From assembly GCA_958447915.1 (NCBI GenBank), contig CAUDCB010000083.1, positions 1 through 8,327 on the forward strand: a stretch of 8,327 nt of DNA, given 5' to 3'. The DNA comes from an uncultured Collinsella sp. Its GTDB lineage: Bacteria > Actinomycetota > Coriobacteriia > Coriobacteriales > Coriobacteriaceae. How positions within the stretch are numbered: the stretch's first letter is position 1; each line of letters starts with the position of its first letter. Below, one piece after another: positions 1 to 5,434 of this stretch. The translations under genes and the position numbers were made by a program. A model generated the notes under the pieces. It was not told the DNA's origin. It searched no databases and worked only from the letters and a program-made list of their open reading frames with translations.

Positions 1-369
1 CTGCAAAACAATATCGGCAATCAACGCACTCGTCACGTCCGACCCACCACAGTCTCTGGCGCGCGTGTCGAGCAATGGCATGTCCAACACCACGATGGCG
101 GCGCCGAGCTCTTTGGTTATGCACCGCCATTCCTCGAGGATCTCGCTGTAGTTACGGCCCAGCCGATCAATGGAAAGTACCACCAGCACATCACCGGAAT
201 CCAACGCGCACAGCAGCTCGCGATACCGCGGTCGATCGAAGTCTTTGCCGCTCGCATGGTCGGCAAAGATATTCGCCGGTTCCACGCCATAGGCGCCCAG
301 CGCATCCAGCTGCCGATTCAGATTTTGATCACGCGAGCTCACCCGCGCATACCCGTACACCGTTGCCAT
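1..369 (-). CDS. Serine recombinase (resolvase/invertase family), C-terminus outside window
   Basis: The visible 123 residues are the catalytic domain of a small serine recombinase, which cuts and rejoins DNA through a phosphoserine link to resolve, invert or excise mobile DNA. The start reads MATVYGYARVSSRDQN, with Ser11 as the expected nucleophile and Arg9 beside it. The second signature, SIDRLGRNY, puts Asp68, Arg69 and Arg72 where the catalytic residues of gamma-delta type resolvases lie, allowing for a one-residue offset. The later stretch (residues 82-100, ending VVLDMPLLDTR) matches the class of about 190-200 residues common in Firmicutes and Actinomycetota plasmids and transposons. 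The frame is open to base 1, so the helical linker and helix-turn-helix DNA-binding end are off the window. It is not one of the large serine integrases as far as can be seen. The start is preceded only by a weak GGGG ribosome binding site five bases away. It lies just downstream of the rnr terminator and is probably part of a mobile element. Confidence 0.9.
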   Translation of the reverse strand, partial: MATVYGYARVSSRDQNLNRQLDALGAYGVEPANIFADHASGKDFDRPRYRELLCALDSGDVLVVLSIDRLGRNYSEILEEWRCITKELGAAIVVLDMPLLDTRARDCGGSDVTSALIADIVLQ

Positions 370-387
370 CTCATCCCCGCTCTCTCG

Positions 388-414
388 TAAACCTCCCAAA
401 AAGGGACAGGTTTA
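388..414 (-). repeat. Hairpin in the leader of the recombinase gene
   Basis: The arms taaacctccc (388-397) and ggg+aggttta (403-414) pair over 10 bp with a two-base bulge (ac, 406-407) and an AAAAA loop. The hairpin sits 18 bases upstream of the recombinase start. A tandem-like echo follows: aggtttatt at 408-416 and aggttttat at 422-430. It could be a regulatory hairpin of the recombinase mRNA, or the edge of a mobile element. Its function is not known from the sequence. Confidence 0.5.
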
Positions 415-489
415 TTTTGGTAGGTTTTATCTCCCCTATAGCAGGCGGAAGACGCAAGCGCGCGAGCGGCAAGACGACTGAGCCGCCAC

Positions 490-515
490 AAAAAAGGCGG
501 CCCCAAAAGACCGCC
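490..515 (-). terminator. Rho-independent terminator of rnr
   Basis: Read on the minus strand, a 7-bp stem GGCGGTC/GGCCGCC with one G-T wobble and a six-base loop is followed by six T residues (490-495). It begins 28 bases after the rnr stop codon, as expected for an intrinsic terminator. On the plus strand the stem is followed only by CCGTTTT, so termination in that direction would be weak. Confidence 0.85.
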
Positions 516-543
516 CCGTTTTCTATGAATCACCAAATTCCGG

Positions 544-2679
544 CTAATGAATAAGCCTAAAATCCAAGTGCCCGCGCGTGGTGTTAACGCGCGAGACCTC
601 GATGATCACGCGCTGCCCCAGCTCATAGCGAGTCCCCGTGTCGGCACCCGTGAGCGTGAGCGCGTCCTCATCAAACTCGAACCACTCGTTGCCCAGACTC
701 TTGATCGAAACCAAACCCTCAACCTGTGTCAGATCCAGGCGCACAAAGAGGCCCATGCTGCTGACCCACGAGATCGTTCCGGCGTAGCGCTCGCCCAGGC
801 GGTCCTCGTAGCACTGGGCAATCTTGATCTTTTGCGTCGCATGTCTGGCGGCATCGGCCGCACGCTCGGCATCGCTGCACGCGCGGCAGATTTGCGGCAG
901 GATGCGCGGCAGGGACTCGCGACCCTTACCGATCAGCCGCGGCGCACGCACCAAGGCGTCCTTGCCGCCCAGCCGCTCGTAGGCCAGCTGCAACTTGAGC
1001 ACGCGATGCACCACCAGGTCGGGATAGCGGCGAATGGGACTCGTAAAGTGGCAATAGCACGGCGCGGCAAGTGCAAAGTGACCCTCGTTGCGCGGCTTGT
1101 ACAGTGCGCGCTGCATACTGCGCAGTAGCAACGTGTTGACGAGCGGCGCGTTGGCCGTACCGGCTGCGGCATCAACCGCCGCCTGCAGCTCGTCGGGGCT
1201 TCCCAGAGCAATGCCTGCCGCGCGACGGTCATCGATGATACCCAGCTGTGCCAGCGCCACGGCGGCACCGTGCAGGCTGTCGGGGCTGGGATCGTCGTGC
1301 ACGCGATAGCAGGCCTCGATATCGCGGTCGGCCAGCCACTCCGCCACGCACTCGTTGGCCAGCAGCATGGCTTCCTCAATCAGCGACGTGGCGCACGAGC
1401 GCTCACGGGCCACGATCTGCACGGGCACACCGTCCTCATCCAACAGCGCACGGATCTCGGCCGTATCAAAGTCGACCGAACCGCGTGCGCGACGAATACG
1501 ACGGCGAAGCTCGGCGAGCTCGTTGGCAGCTACGAGGAAATCCCCCAAGTCGACGTTATAGCCGCGAGCGGTTTCCTCGCACGCAAGCCCGCGCTCGAGC
1601 GCTTCCTCGCGCGAGACTTCAACCGCGGAAACATCCTCGGCGGCACCTTCCAGCACCGAATACTCCACCGCACCGGCACGTACCAGCAGCGCCTCGGCGC
1701 CGTCGTAGTCCATGCGCACGCGCGAGCGGATCACACTGGGATAGGGATCGTAATGGCGCACGCGACCCTGCGCGTCGAGCTCAATGTCGACGGTAAACGC
1801 CAAGCGGTCCTCGTCGGGACGCAGCGAGCACAAATCGTTCGACAGGCGCTCGGGCAACATGGGCAACACGCGATCGGCAAGATACACCGACGTCGTGCGA
1901 TGGCGGGCTTCCAGGTCGATACGTCCGTCCCAGGCAACATAGTGCGAAACGTCGGCAATATGGACACCCAGCTTGTAGCCGCCCTCGGGCGTGCGCTCCA
2001 GCGAGATGGCGTCGTCAAAGTCGCGCGCGTCGACCGGGTCAATCGTAATGACAAAGCGGTCGCGCAGTTCTCGGCGGAGCGGGTCCTTAAGCGCCGAGGC
2101 CACGTCAAGCGAAAGTGCCTCGGCCTCGGCTAGCGCGGCCTCGGGATAAGTATCGGTATAGCCATAGCGCGCCATCACATACTGAACGCCCAAATCGGGC
2201 GCATCATCGCCGCCAATACGGCGCTCGATCGTCACGGTGCCCGATTCCAGGCGCGTCGGATATGTCAGAATGCGCGCGACGACCGCATCGCCCGGATGAA
2301 CGCCCAAGCGCTCCGCCGAGGTGTCCTCCGGCAGAACAAAGAAATCGGCCTTAAGGCGAGAATCAAGCGGCTCGATCACCCCGAGCGGGCCGGCGGTCTG
2401 GTACGTGCCCACCACACTAATGGCCGCACGCTCAACGACGCCCTCAATTACGGCGCGCTGCTCGCCATGCGGGCTGTTCTTAATGCTTACGGCAACGGTA
2501 TCGCCGTCCATAATCTCGCGCTTGCCGCGGCCCATGACCTTGTAGTCGCCGTTTTCGGTTACAACATAGGCGCTATGCTCATGGAGCTGCACACGTCCGG
2601 TCAGACTCGGGCGACGCTCGCTGCGCACCGGCCCGCGCTTATTGCGAGCTCCACGCTTATGCTTGTTATTGCGCCCCAT
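544..2679 (-). CDS. rnr: Ribonuclease R (RNase II/RNB family 3'-5' exoribonuclease)
   Basis: RNase R degrades RNA from the 3' end, including structured RNA and, in bacteria where it has been studied, faulty mRNA released by trans-translation and rRNA. The 711 residues show two N-terminal OB/cold-shock-like domains (about 27-150), the RNB catalytic domain (about 205-560) and a C-terminal S1 domain (about 630-710). The metal-binding motif IDPVDARDFDDA gives Asp214, Asp220, Asp222 and Asp223, and HFTSPIRRYPDL (544-555) is the conserved region that lines the active site. The start is an ATG preceded by AAGGAGG with a four-base gap. Compared with the E. coli enzyme of about 810 residues, the N-terminal helix-turn-helix is missing. 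The lysine-rich tail after S1 is also absent, since the protein stops four residues after LDFRLIH begins. Instead the first 24 residues are strongly basic. It appears to be a separate transcription unit, with a terminator on each side. Its usual partner smpB is not in the window. Confidence 0.96.
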   Translation of the reverse strand: MGRNNKHKRGARNKRGPVRSERRPSLTGRVQLHEHSAYVVTENGDYKVMGRGKREIMDGDTVAVSIKNSPHGEQRAVIEGVVERAAISVVGTYQTAGPLGVIEPLDSRLKADFFVLPEDTSAERLGVHPGDAVVARILTYPTRLESGTVTIERRIGGDDAPDLGVQYVMARYGYTDTYPEAALAEAEALSLDVASALKDPLRRELRDRFVITIDPVDARDFDDAISLERTPEGGYKLGVHIADVSHYVAWDGRIDLEARHRTTSVYLADRVLPMLPERLSNDLCSLRPDEDRLAFTVDIELDAQGRVRHYDPYPSVIRSRVRMDYDGAEALLVRAGAVEYSVLEGAAEDVSAVEVSREEALERGLACEETARGYNVDLGDFLVAANELAELRRRIRRARGSVDFDTAEIRALLDEDGVPVQIVARERSCATSLIEEAMLLANECVAEWLADRDIEACYRVHDDPSPDSLHGAAVALAQLGIIDDRRAAGIALGSPDELQAAVDAAAGTANAPLVNTLLLRSMQRALYKPRNEGHFALAAPCYCHFTSPIRRYPDLVVHRVLKLQLAYERLGGKDALVRAPRLIGKGRESLPRILPQICRACSDAERAADAARHATQKIKIAQCYEDRLGERYAGTISWVSSMGLFVRLDLTQVEGLVSIKSLGNEWFEFDEDALTLTGADTGTRYELGQRVIIEVSRVNTTRGHLDFRLIH

Positions 2680-2717
2680 GGCGCCTCCTTACTATCGATG
2701 GCCGTTTACACCCCAAG

Positions 2718-2746
2718 AGTCTACCCAAATGATCCCTAGGGGACAA
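2718..2746 (-). promoter_or_regulatory. Possible promoter of rnr
   Basis: On the minus strand TTGTCC (2746-2741, four of six matches to TTGACA) is followed after exactly 17 bases by TAGACT (2723-2718, four of six to TATAAT). It lies about 40 bases ahead of the rnr start codon. Because a terminator separates rnr from ftsX, some promoter is expected here. The match is moderate, and the -35 box shares bases with the T-run of the ftsX terminator. Confidence 0.35.
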
Positions 2747-2779
2747 AAAACGGGCCGCCCCCAAAAGAGACGACCCGTT
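2745..2779 (-). terminator. Rho-independent terminator of ftsEX
   Basis: On the minus strand AACGGGTCGTC (2779-2769) pairs with GGCGGCCCGTT (2759-2749) over 11 bp, including two G-T wobbles, around a nine-base loop. The 3' arm runs into four more T residues (2748-2745), making six in all. It lies 24 bases downstream of the ftsX stop codon and would end the ftsE-ftsX transcript before rnr. Confidence 0.85.
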
Positions 2780-2802
2780 GAAGGAACGAATTCCAAGCAC
2801 GC

Positions 2803-3723
2803 CTACACGCGCAGATAGCGGCGCATGGCGATGGCGGAACCAAAGAGACCGATAATGACGCCGACCAGAATCAACGCGGCGTAGGTCACCAGGTAGTACT
2901 GCATCGGCAGCGCAAACGACATCCAGCCGATGCTCTCCTGCAGACGCGGAACCATCAGGTTACGCAGCAGCTCCAGCACGCCGATGGAAAGCAGCGAGCC
3001 CAAGATGGCCTGCAGCACGCCCTCGGTAATGAACGGCCCGCGAATGAAGCCGTTGCTTGCGCCCACCAGACGCATGATCGCAATCTCACGACGACGCGCC
3101 GTAATGGACAGGCGAATCGTGTTGTTAATGAAAATGAACGCAATAATGGTCAGCAGGCCGACGAGCACCACAGCGGCGATACGGATGTAGTTCGTCACCT
3201 GGAACAGAAGGCTCACTTCCTCCTGGCCGTACAGAACGCTCGCGTTAACGTCGCCGTCGTCCGCGATCTTCTGAAAATCGGCGTTCTTCTTGAGCTTCTG
3301 GGCCGTGCTCTCGACCATGGACGGATCGTCCATCTCGATGGCATACGAAGCCGGCAGCGGGTTCTGACCGTCGAGCGCGCTCATGGTAGCGTCGGCGTTA
3401 CCCGACATCTTGCTCGTGAACTCGGCCAGCGCGTCGTCCTTGTCCTTGTACGTCACGGACTTGACGTTGCTCCACGTCTTGAGCTCGGCCTCAAAGGCCT
3501 GAACATCTGCCTGATCGGCGTCATCGCTAATAAAGGCGTTGATGACGACCTGATCCTCGACGGTGCCGATCACGGAGTTCAGCATCGCGGAACCCATAAT
3601 GAACAGGCCGATGATAAACAGCGAAAGGAAAATCGTGATGACGGCGCCGAGCGAGGTGGTCCAGTTACGGAAGAAGTGGCTGATTGCCTCTTTGAGCGAG
3701 TAGCCCACGTTAGTTGGTGCCAT
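2803..3723 (-). CDS. ftsX: Cell division protein FtsX (membrane subunit of FtsEX)
   Basis: FtsX is the membrane half of the FtsEX complex. It passes the ATPase cycle of FtsE across the membrane to activate peptidoglycan hydrolases during division or elongation. The 306 residues have the family layout: a short cytoplasmic start, a first membrane helix (about 23-46), a large outside domain (about 50-175) where hydrolase partners would bind, and three further helices (about 179-202, 232-254 and 275-299). The motif ARRREIAIMRLVGAS (209-223), after the second helix, is the conserved cytoplasmic coupling region of FtsX/MacB-type permeases. The ATG overlaps the end of ftsE by 14 bases and is preceded by GGGGAGG inside ftsE, so translation is probably coupled. 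No peptidase gene follows it. In other Gram-positives the known partners are NlpC/P60- or CHAP-type hydrolases such as RipC or PcsB, so the partner must be encoded elsewhere. Confidence 0.96.
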   Translation of the reverse strand: MAPTNVGYSLKEAISHFFRNWTTSLGAVITIFLSLFIIGLFIMGSAMLNSVIGTVEDQVVINAFISDDADQADVQAFEAELKTWSNVKSVTYKDKDDALAEFTSKMSGNADATMSALDGQNPLPASYAIEMDDPSMVESTAQKLKKNADFQKIADDGDVNASVLYGQEEVSLLFQVTNYIRIAAVVLVGLLTIIAFIFINNTIRLSITARRREIAIMRLVGASNGFIRGPFITEGVLQAILGSLLSIGVLELLRNLMVPRLQESIGWMSFALPMQYYLVTYAALILVGVIIGLFGSAIAMRRYLRV

Positions 3724-4930
3724 AGTTGCCGTAACCTCCCCTCTCCTGGTCGCGGATTACGTGGCCGCCCTCGAGGGCGATCACGCGACGGTGCATGCTA
3801 TCGACCATCTCGCGGTCGTGCGTAGCGACGATCACGGTGGTACCGGTGCGGTTAATGCGCTCGAGCAGCTTCATGATGCCCAACGAAATCGCCGGATCGA
3901 GGTTGCCCGTGGGCTCGTCGCAAATCAGCAGCGGCGGGCGGTTGACCATAGCGCGGGCAACGGCCACGCGCTGCTGCTCGCCACCGGAAAGCTGATCGGG
4001 CAGCGAGTCCATCTGATCGGCCAGACCGACCAGACGCAGCACCTCGGGCACCTGGCTGCGAATGACGCCCTTGGGCTTGCCGATGCACTGCAGGGCAAAC
4101 GCCACGTTTTCGTAGGCGGTCTTTTGCGGCAGGAGCTTAAAGTCCTGGAACACGGCGCCAATCTGACGACGCAGGAACGGAACTTTGCGGTTCTTGATCT
4201 TCATGAGATCCTGGCCGGCGACCAAAATGCGACCGCTTGTGGGCTTGACGTCGCGGTTGAGCGTCGACAGCAGCGTGGTCTTACCCGAGCCGGAGTGACC
4301 GACCAAAAAGACGAACTCGCCCGGATAGATTTCGATGTTGATGTCGTCGAGTGCGGGCTTGTTGGGCTGCGCCGGATAGATCTTGGTGACGTGCTCCATA
4401 AGGATGACGGGATCGACACCGGCCTGCTTGGCCATCTTTTTGCGGCTGGCCTGCGGGTCGATGGGCGCAAACACCGACGTGAAGTCGGGGTTGTTGAGCG
4501 CGCTGTCGAGGCTTGCGACCTCGGCGGCCTGATCGCGCTCGACCACGGGAGCCGCAGGCTGCGTGGGGTCGGGAATGCCGGCAAAAAGACCGGACTGCGC
4601 GGGCTGCGGCGCGGGAGCCGCAGGGGCCATAGGATCGGGGATGCCGGCCATGGTAGGCTGCGGCGTGGCGGCGCTCATCTGAGGCTGAGCCACGCGGGCG
4701 GTCACCGTCTGAACGGGCTCAAAGCCAGCCGTGCCGGAAAGCGCAACATCGTTGTTGGGGTTGTAGGCAAAGGGATCTGCCGCCGGCTGTGCCTGATCTG
4801 CCGGCTGTGCGGGGATCGGGCTAAACAGCTGATCCTCTGAATCCGGAGTGGCGAAACGACTGCCCGCGACGCTCGGCTGCGTCTTGGGGGCTTCATCGCC
4901 CGCACCGGAGGTACGGAAGTGGTTACCCAC
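3710..4930 (-). CDS. ftsE: Cell division ATP-binding protein FtsE with long disordered N-terminal extension
   Basis: FtsE is the cytoplasmic ATPase of the FtsEX complex. The C-terminal part (about 174-400) is a full ABC domain: Walker A GHSGSGKTT (211-219, Lys217), Q-loop Gln262, signature LSGGEQQ (314-320), Walker B LLICDEP (334-340, catalytic Glu339) and switch His371. Usual FtsE proteins have about 220-230 residues and start just before this domain; this one has 406. The first 170 or so residues are rich in Pro, Ala and Gln and look disordered. They include a duplicated AGIPDPxxPAAP motif at 95-106 and 117-128. The start is GTG, preceded by AAGGAG with a five-base gap. The internal Met166, which would give a normal-length protein, has no ribosome binding site in front of it. 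The extension is therefore probably translated. The gene overlaps ftsX and has no other gene close upstream. Confidence 0.96.
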   Translation of the reverse strand: MGNHFRTSGAGDEAPKTQPSVAGSRFATPDSEDQLFSPIPAQPADQAQPAADPFAYNPNNDVALSGTAGFEPVQTVTARVAQPQMSAATPQPTMAGIPDPMAPAAPAPQPAQSGLFAGIPDPTQPAAPVVERDQAAEVASLDSALNNPDFTSVFAPIDPQASRKKMAKQAGVDPVILMEHVTKIYPAQPNKPALDDINIEIYPGEFVFLVGHSGSGKTTLLSTLNRDVKPTSGRILVAGQDLMKIKNRKVPFLRRQIGAVFQDFKLLPQKTAYENVAFALQCIGKPKGVIRSQVPEVLRLVGLADQMDSLPDQLSGGEQQRVAVARAMVNRPPLLICDEPTGNLDPAISLGIMKLLERINRTGTTVIVATHDREMVDSMHRRVIALEGGHVIRDQERGGYGNYGTN

Positions 4931-4935
4931 TGGTG

Positions 4936-4941
4936 CTCCTT
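4936..4941 (-). promoter_or_regulatory. Ribosome binding site that decides the GTG start of ftsE
   Basis: On the minus strand AAGGAG stands five bases ahead of the GTG at 4930-4928. By contrast, the sequence ahead of the internal ATG at 4435 (…AGCCGCAAAAAG) has no Shine-Dalgarno match. This favours the long form of FtsE. Confidence 0.75.
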
Positions 4942-4975
4942 ATCGTCGTGCGTTTAAACTACATGAGCGCTTTGT

Positions 4976-4984
4976 ATTTTAGCA
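4976..4984 (-). promoter_or_regulatory. Possible extended -10 promoter of ftsE
   Basis: Minus-strand TGCTAAAAT gives an extended -10 element: TG, one base, then TAAAAT with five of six matches to TATAAT. It lies 46 bases ahead of the GTG start. No good -35 box lies at 16-18 bases, which an extended -10 can tolerate. Transcription would start near 4968, giving a leader of about 40 bases. The site lies next to the outer end of the large palindrome. Confidence 0.4.
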
Positions 4985-4992
4985 GCATTGCC

Positions 4993-5201
4993 TTTGCTGC
5001 ACATAAGAAGCATGGCGGGCTTTGGGATCTGTCCGGCCGTGCACAGGGCTACCTCCCAAATCGTCCTCGGACATGTCGGAGCCCCCGCTGCGCGCTTCGC
5101 GCTGCGGGGGTTCCTCCGTCCTGCGGAAAGATTTGGGAGGTAGCCCTGTGCCCGGCCTGCGGCAACTAAGGGGTCGCCGCGTTTCTATTAGGTGCAGCAA
5201 A
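4993..5201. repeat. Large imperfect palindromic element (about 209 bp, MITE-like)
   Basis: The core arms 5041-5061 and 5131-5151 are perfect reverse complements over 21 bp (left arm begins gcacagggctacctccc). Including 5035-5039 and 5153-5157, the match is 26 of 27. An inner hairpin, 5082-5094 with 5098-5110, pairs 12 of 13 bases (cccccgc/gcggggg and gcgcg-type arms, three-base loop). Further out, tttgctgcac (4993-5002) pairs perfectly with gtgcagcaaa (5192-5201). The stretches between pair poorly but are nearly equal in length (32 and 34 bases), which suggests one ancestral palindrome. No transposase is encoded and no clear target duplication is seen. It may be a non-autonomous mobile element, or a structured repeat of the REP/BIME kind. 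It occupies most of the ftsE upstream region. Confidence 0.8.
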
Positions 5202-5233
5202 TGCATGCTTGGGAGGGTCTGAATTGCACTTTG

Positions 5234-5255
5234 TTGGGATGGGCCCTTATCCCAA
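5234..5255. repeat. Small perfect hairpin between larger repeats
   Basis: TTGGGAT (5234-5240) and ATCCCAA (5249-5255) are perfect 7-bp arms around the loop GGGCCCTT. There is no T-run on either strand, so it is not a usual intrinsic terminator. The rest of 5202-5286 shows nothing recognisable. Confidence 0.45.
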
Positions 5256-5286
5256 TAGAAATCCTGCTTGATACGGCCTCTTTAGA

Positions 5287-5353
5287 AGTTGCGGTGAAAT
5301 AGGGACTGTTTTAGCAGTTAAAAGCCCTAATCAGTCCTTATCTCACCGCAACT
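5287..5353. repeat. 67-bp palindromic element
   Basis: The 22-base arms at 5287-5308 (starts agttgcggtg) and 5332-5353 (ends caccgcaact) match at 20 of 22 positions. The 23-base centre holds another perfect hairpin, TTTTA/TAAAA (5309-5313 and 5319-5323). It sits six bases past the tktC terminator hairpin. Its size and symmetry resemble dispersed intergenic palindromes. Whether it is repeated in the genome cannot be seen from one window. Confidence 0.8.
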
Positions 5354-5358
5354 GAAAC

Positions 5359-5385
5359 AGGGGCGCTCTCCAAGAGAGCGCCCCT
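5359..5385 (-). terminator. Terminator of the transketolase operon
   Basis: AGGGGCGCTCTC (5359-5370) and GAGAGCGCCCCT (5374-5385) form a perfect 12-bp GC-rich stem with a three-base loop, starting 49 bases after the tktC stop codon. The tract after it on the minus strand is GTTTCAG, a poor T-run, so termination relies on the very stable stem. It may also work in the other direction. Confidence 0.75.
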
Positions 5386-5434
5386 GCCGGGTTTCCATAG
5401 TACTGGCGAAGCAGTCCTTGAGATCCGTCTTGCC

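Noticed and set aside
75..554. A 159-codon plus-strand open frame over the recombinase and the rnr terminator
   Set aside because: It runs antisense through a clear serine recombinase domain and through a terminator hairpin, and has no recognisable motif.
1270..2133. A 287-codon plus-strand open frame opposite rnr
   Set aside because: It lies inside rnr, whose catalytic motifs are intact on the other strand. No independent support.
3761..4840. A 359-codon open frame on the plus strand opposite ftsE
   Set aside because: It lies wholly over the well-supported ftsE gene, has no recognisable domain, and is rich in His, Arg and Gly in the way of antisense frames in GC-rich genes.
4993..5201. CRISPR array or tRNA/riboswitch in the repeat-rich spacer
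   Set aside because: The repeats are inverted and not regularly spaced direct copies, and no cloverleaf or known riboswitch core could be recognised.
4979..5222. Two small ORFs on opposite strands in the tktC-ftsE spacer
   Set aside because: Both are produced by the palindrome itself and match each other through its symmetry. Neither resembles a known protein, so I treat them as part of the repeat.
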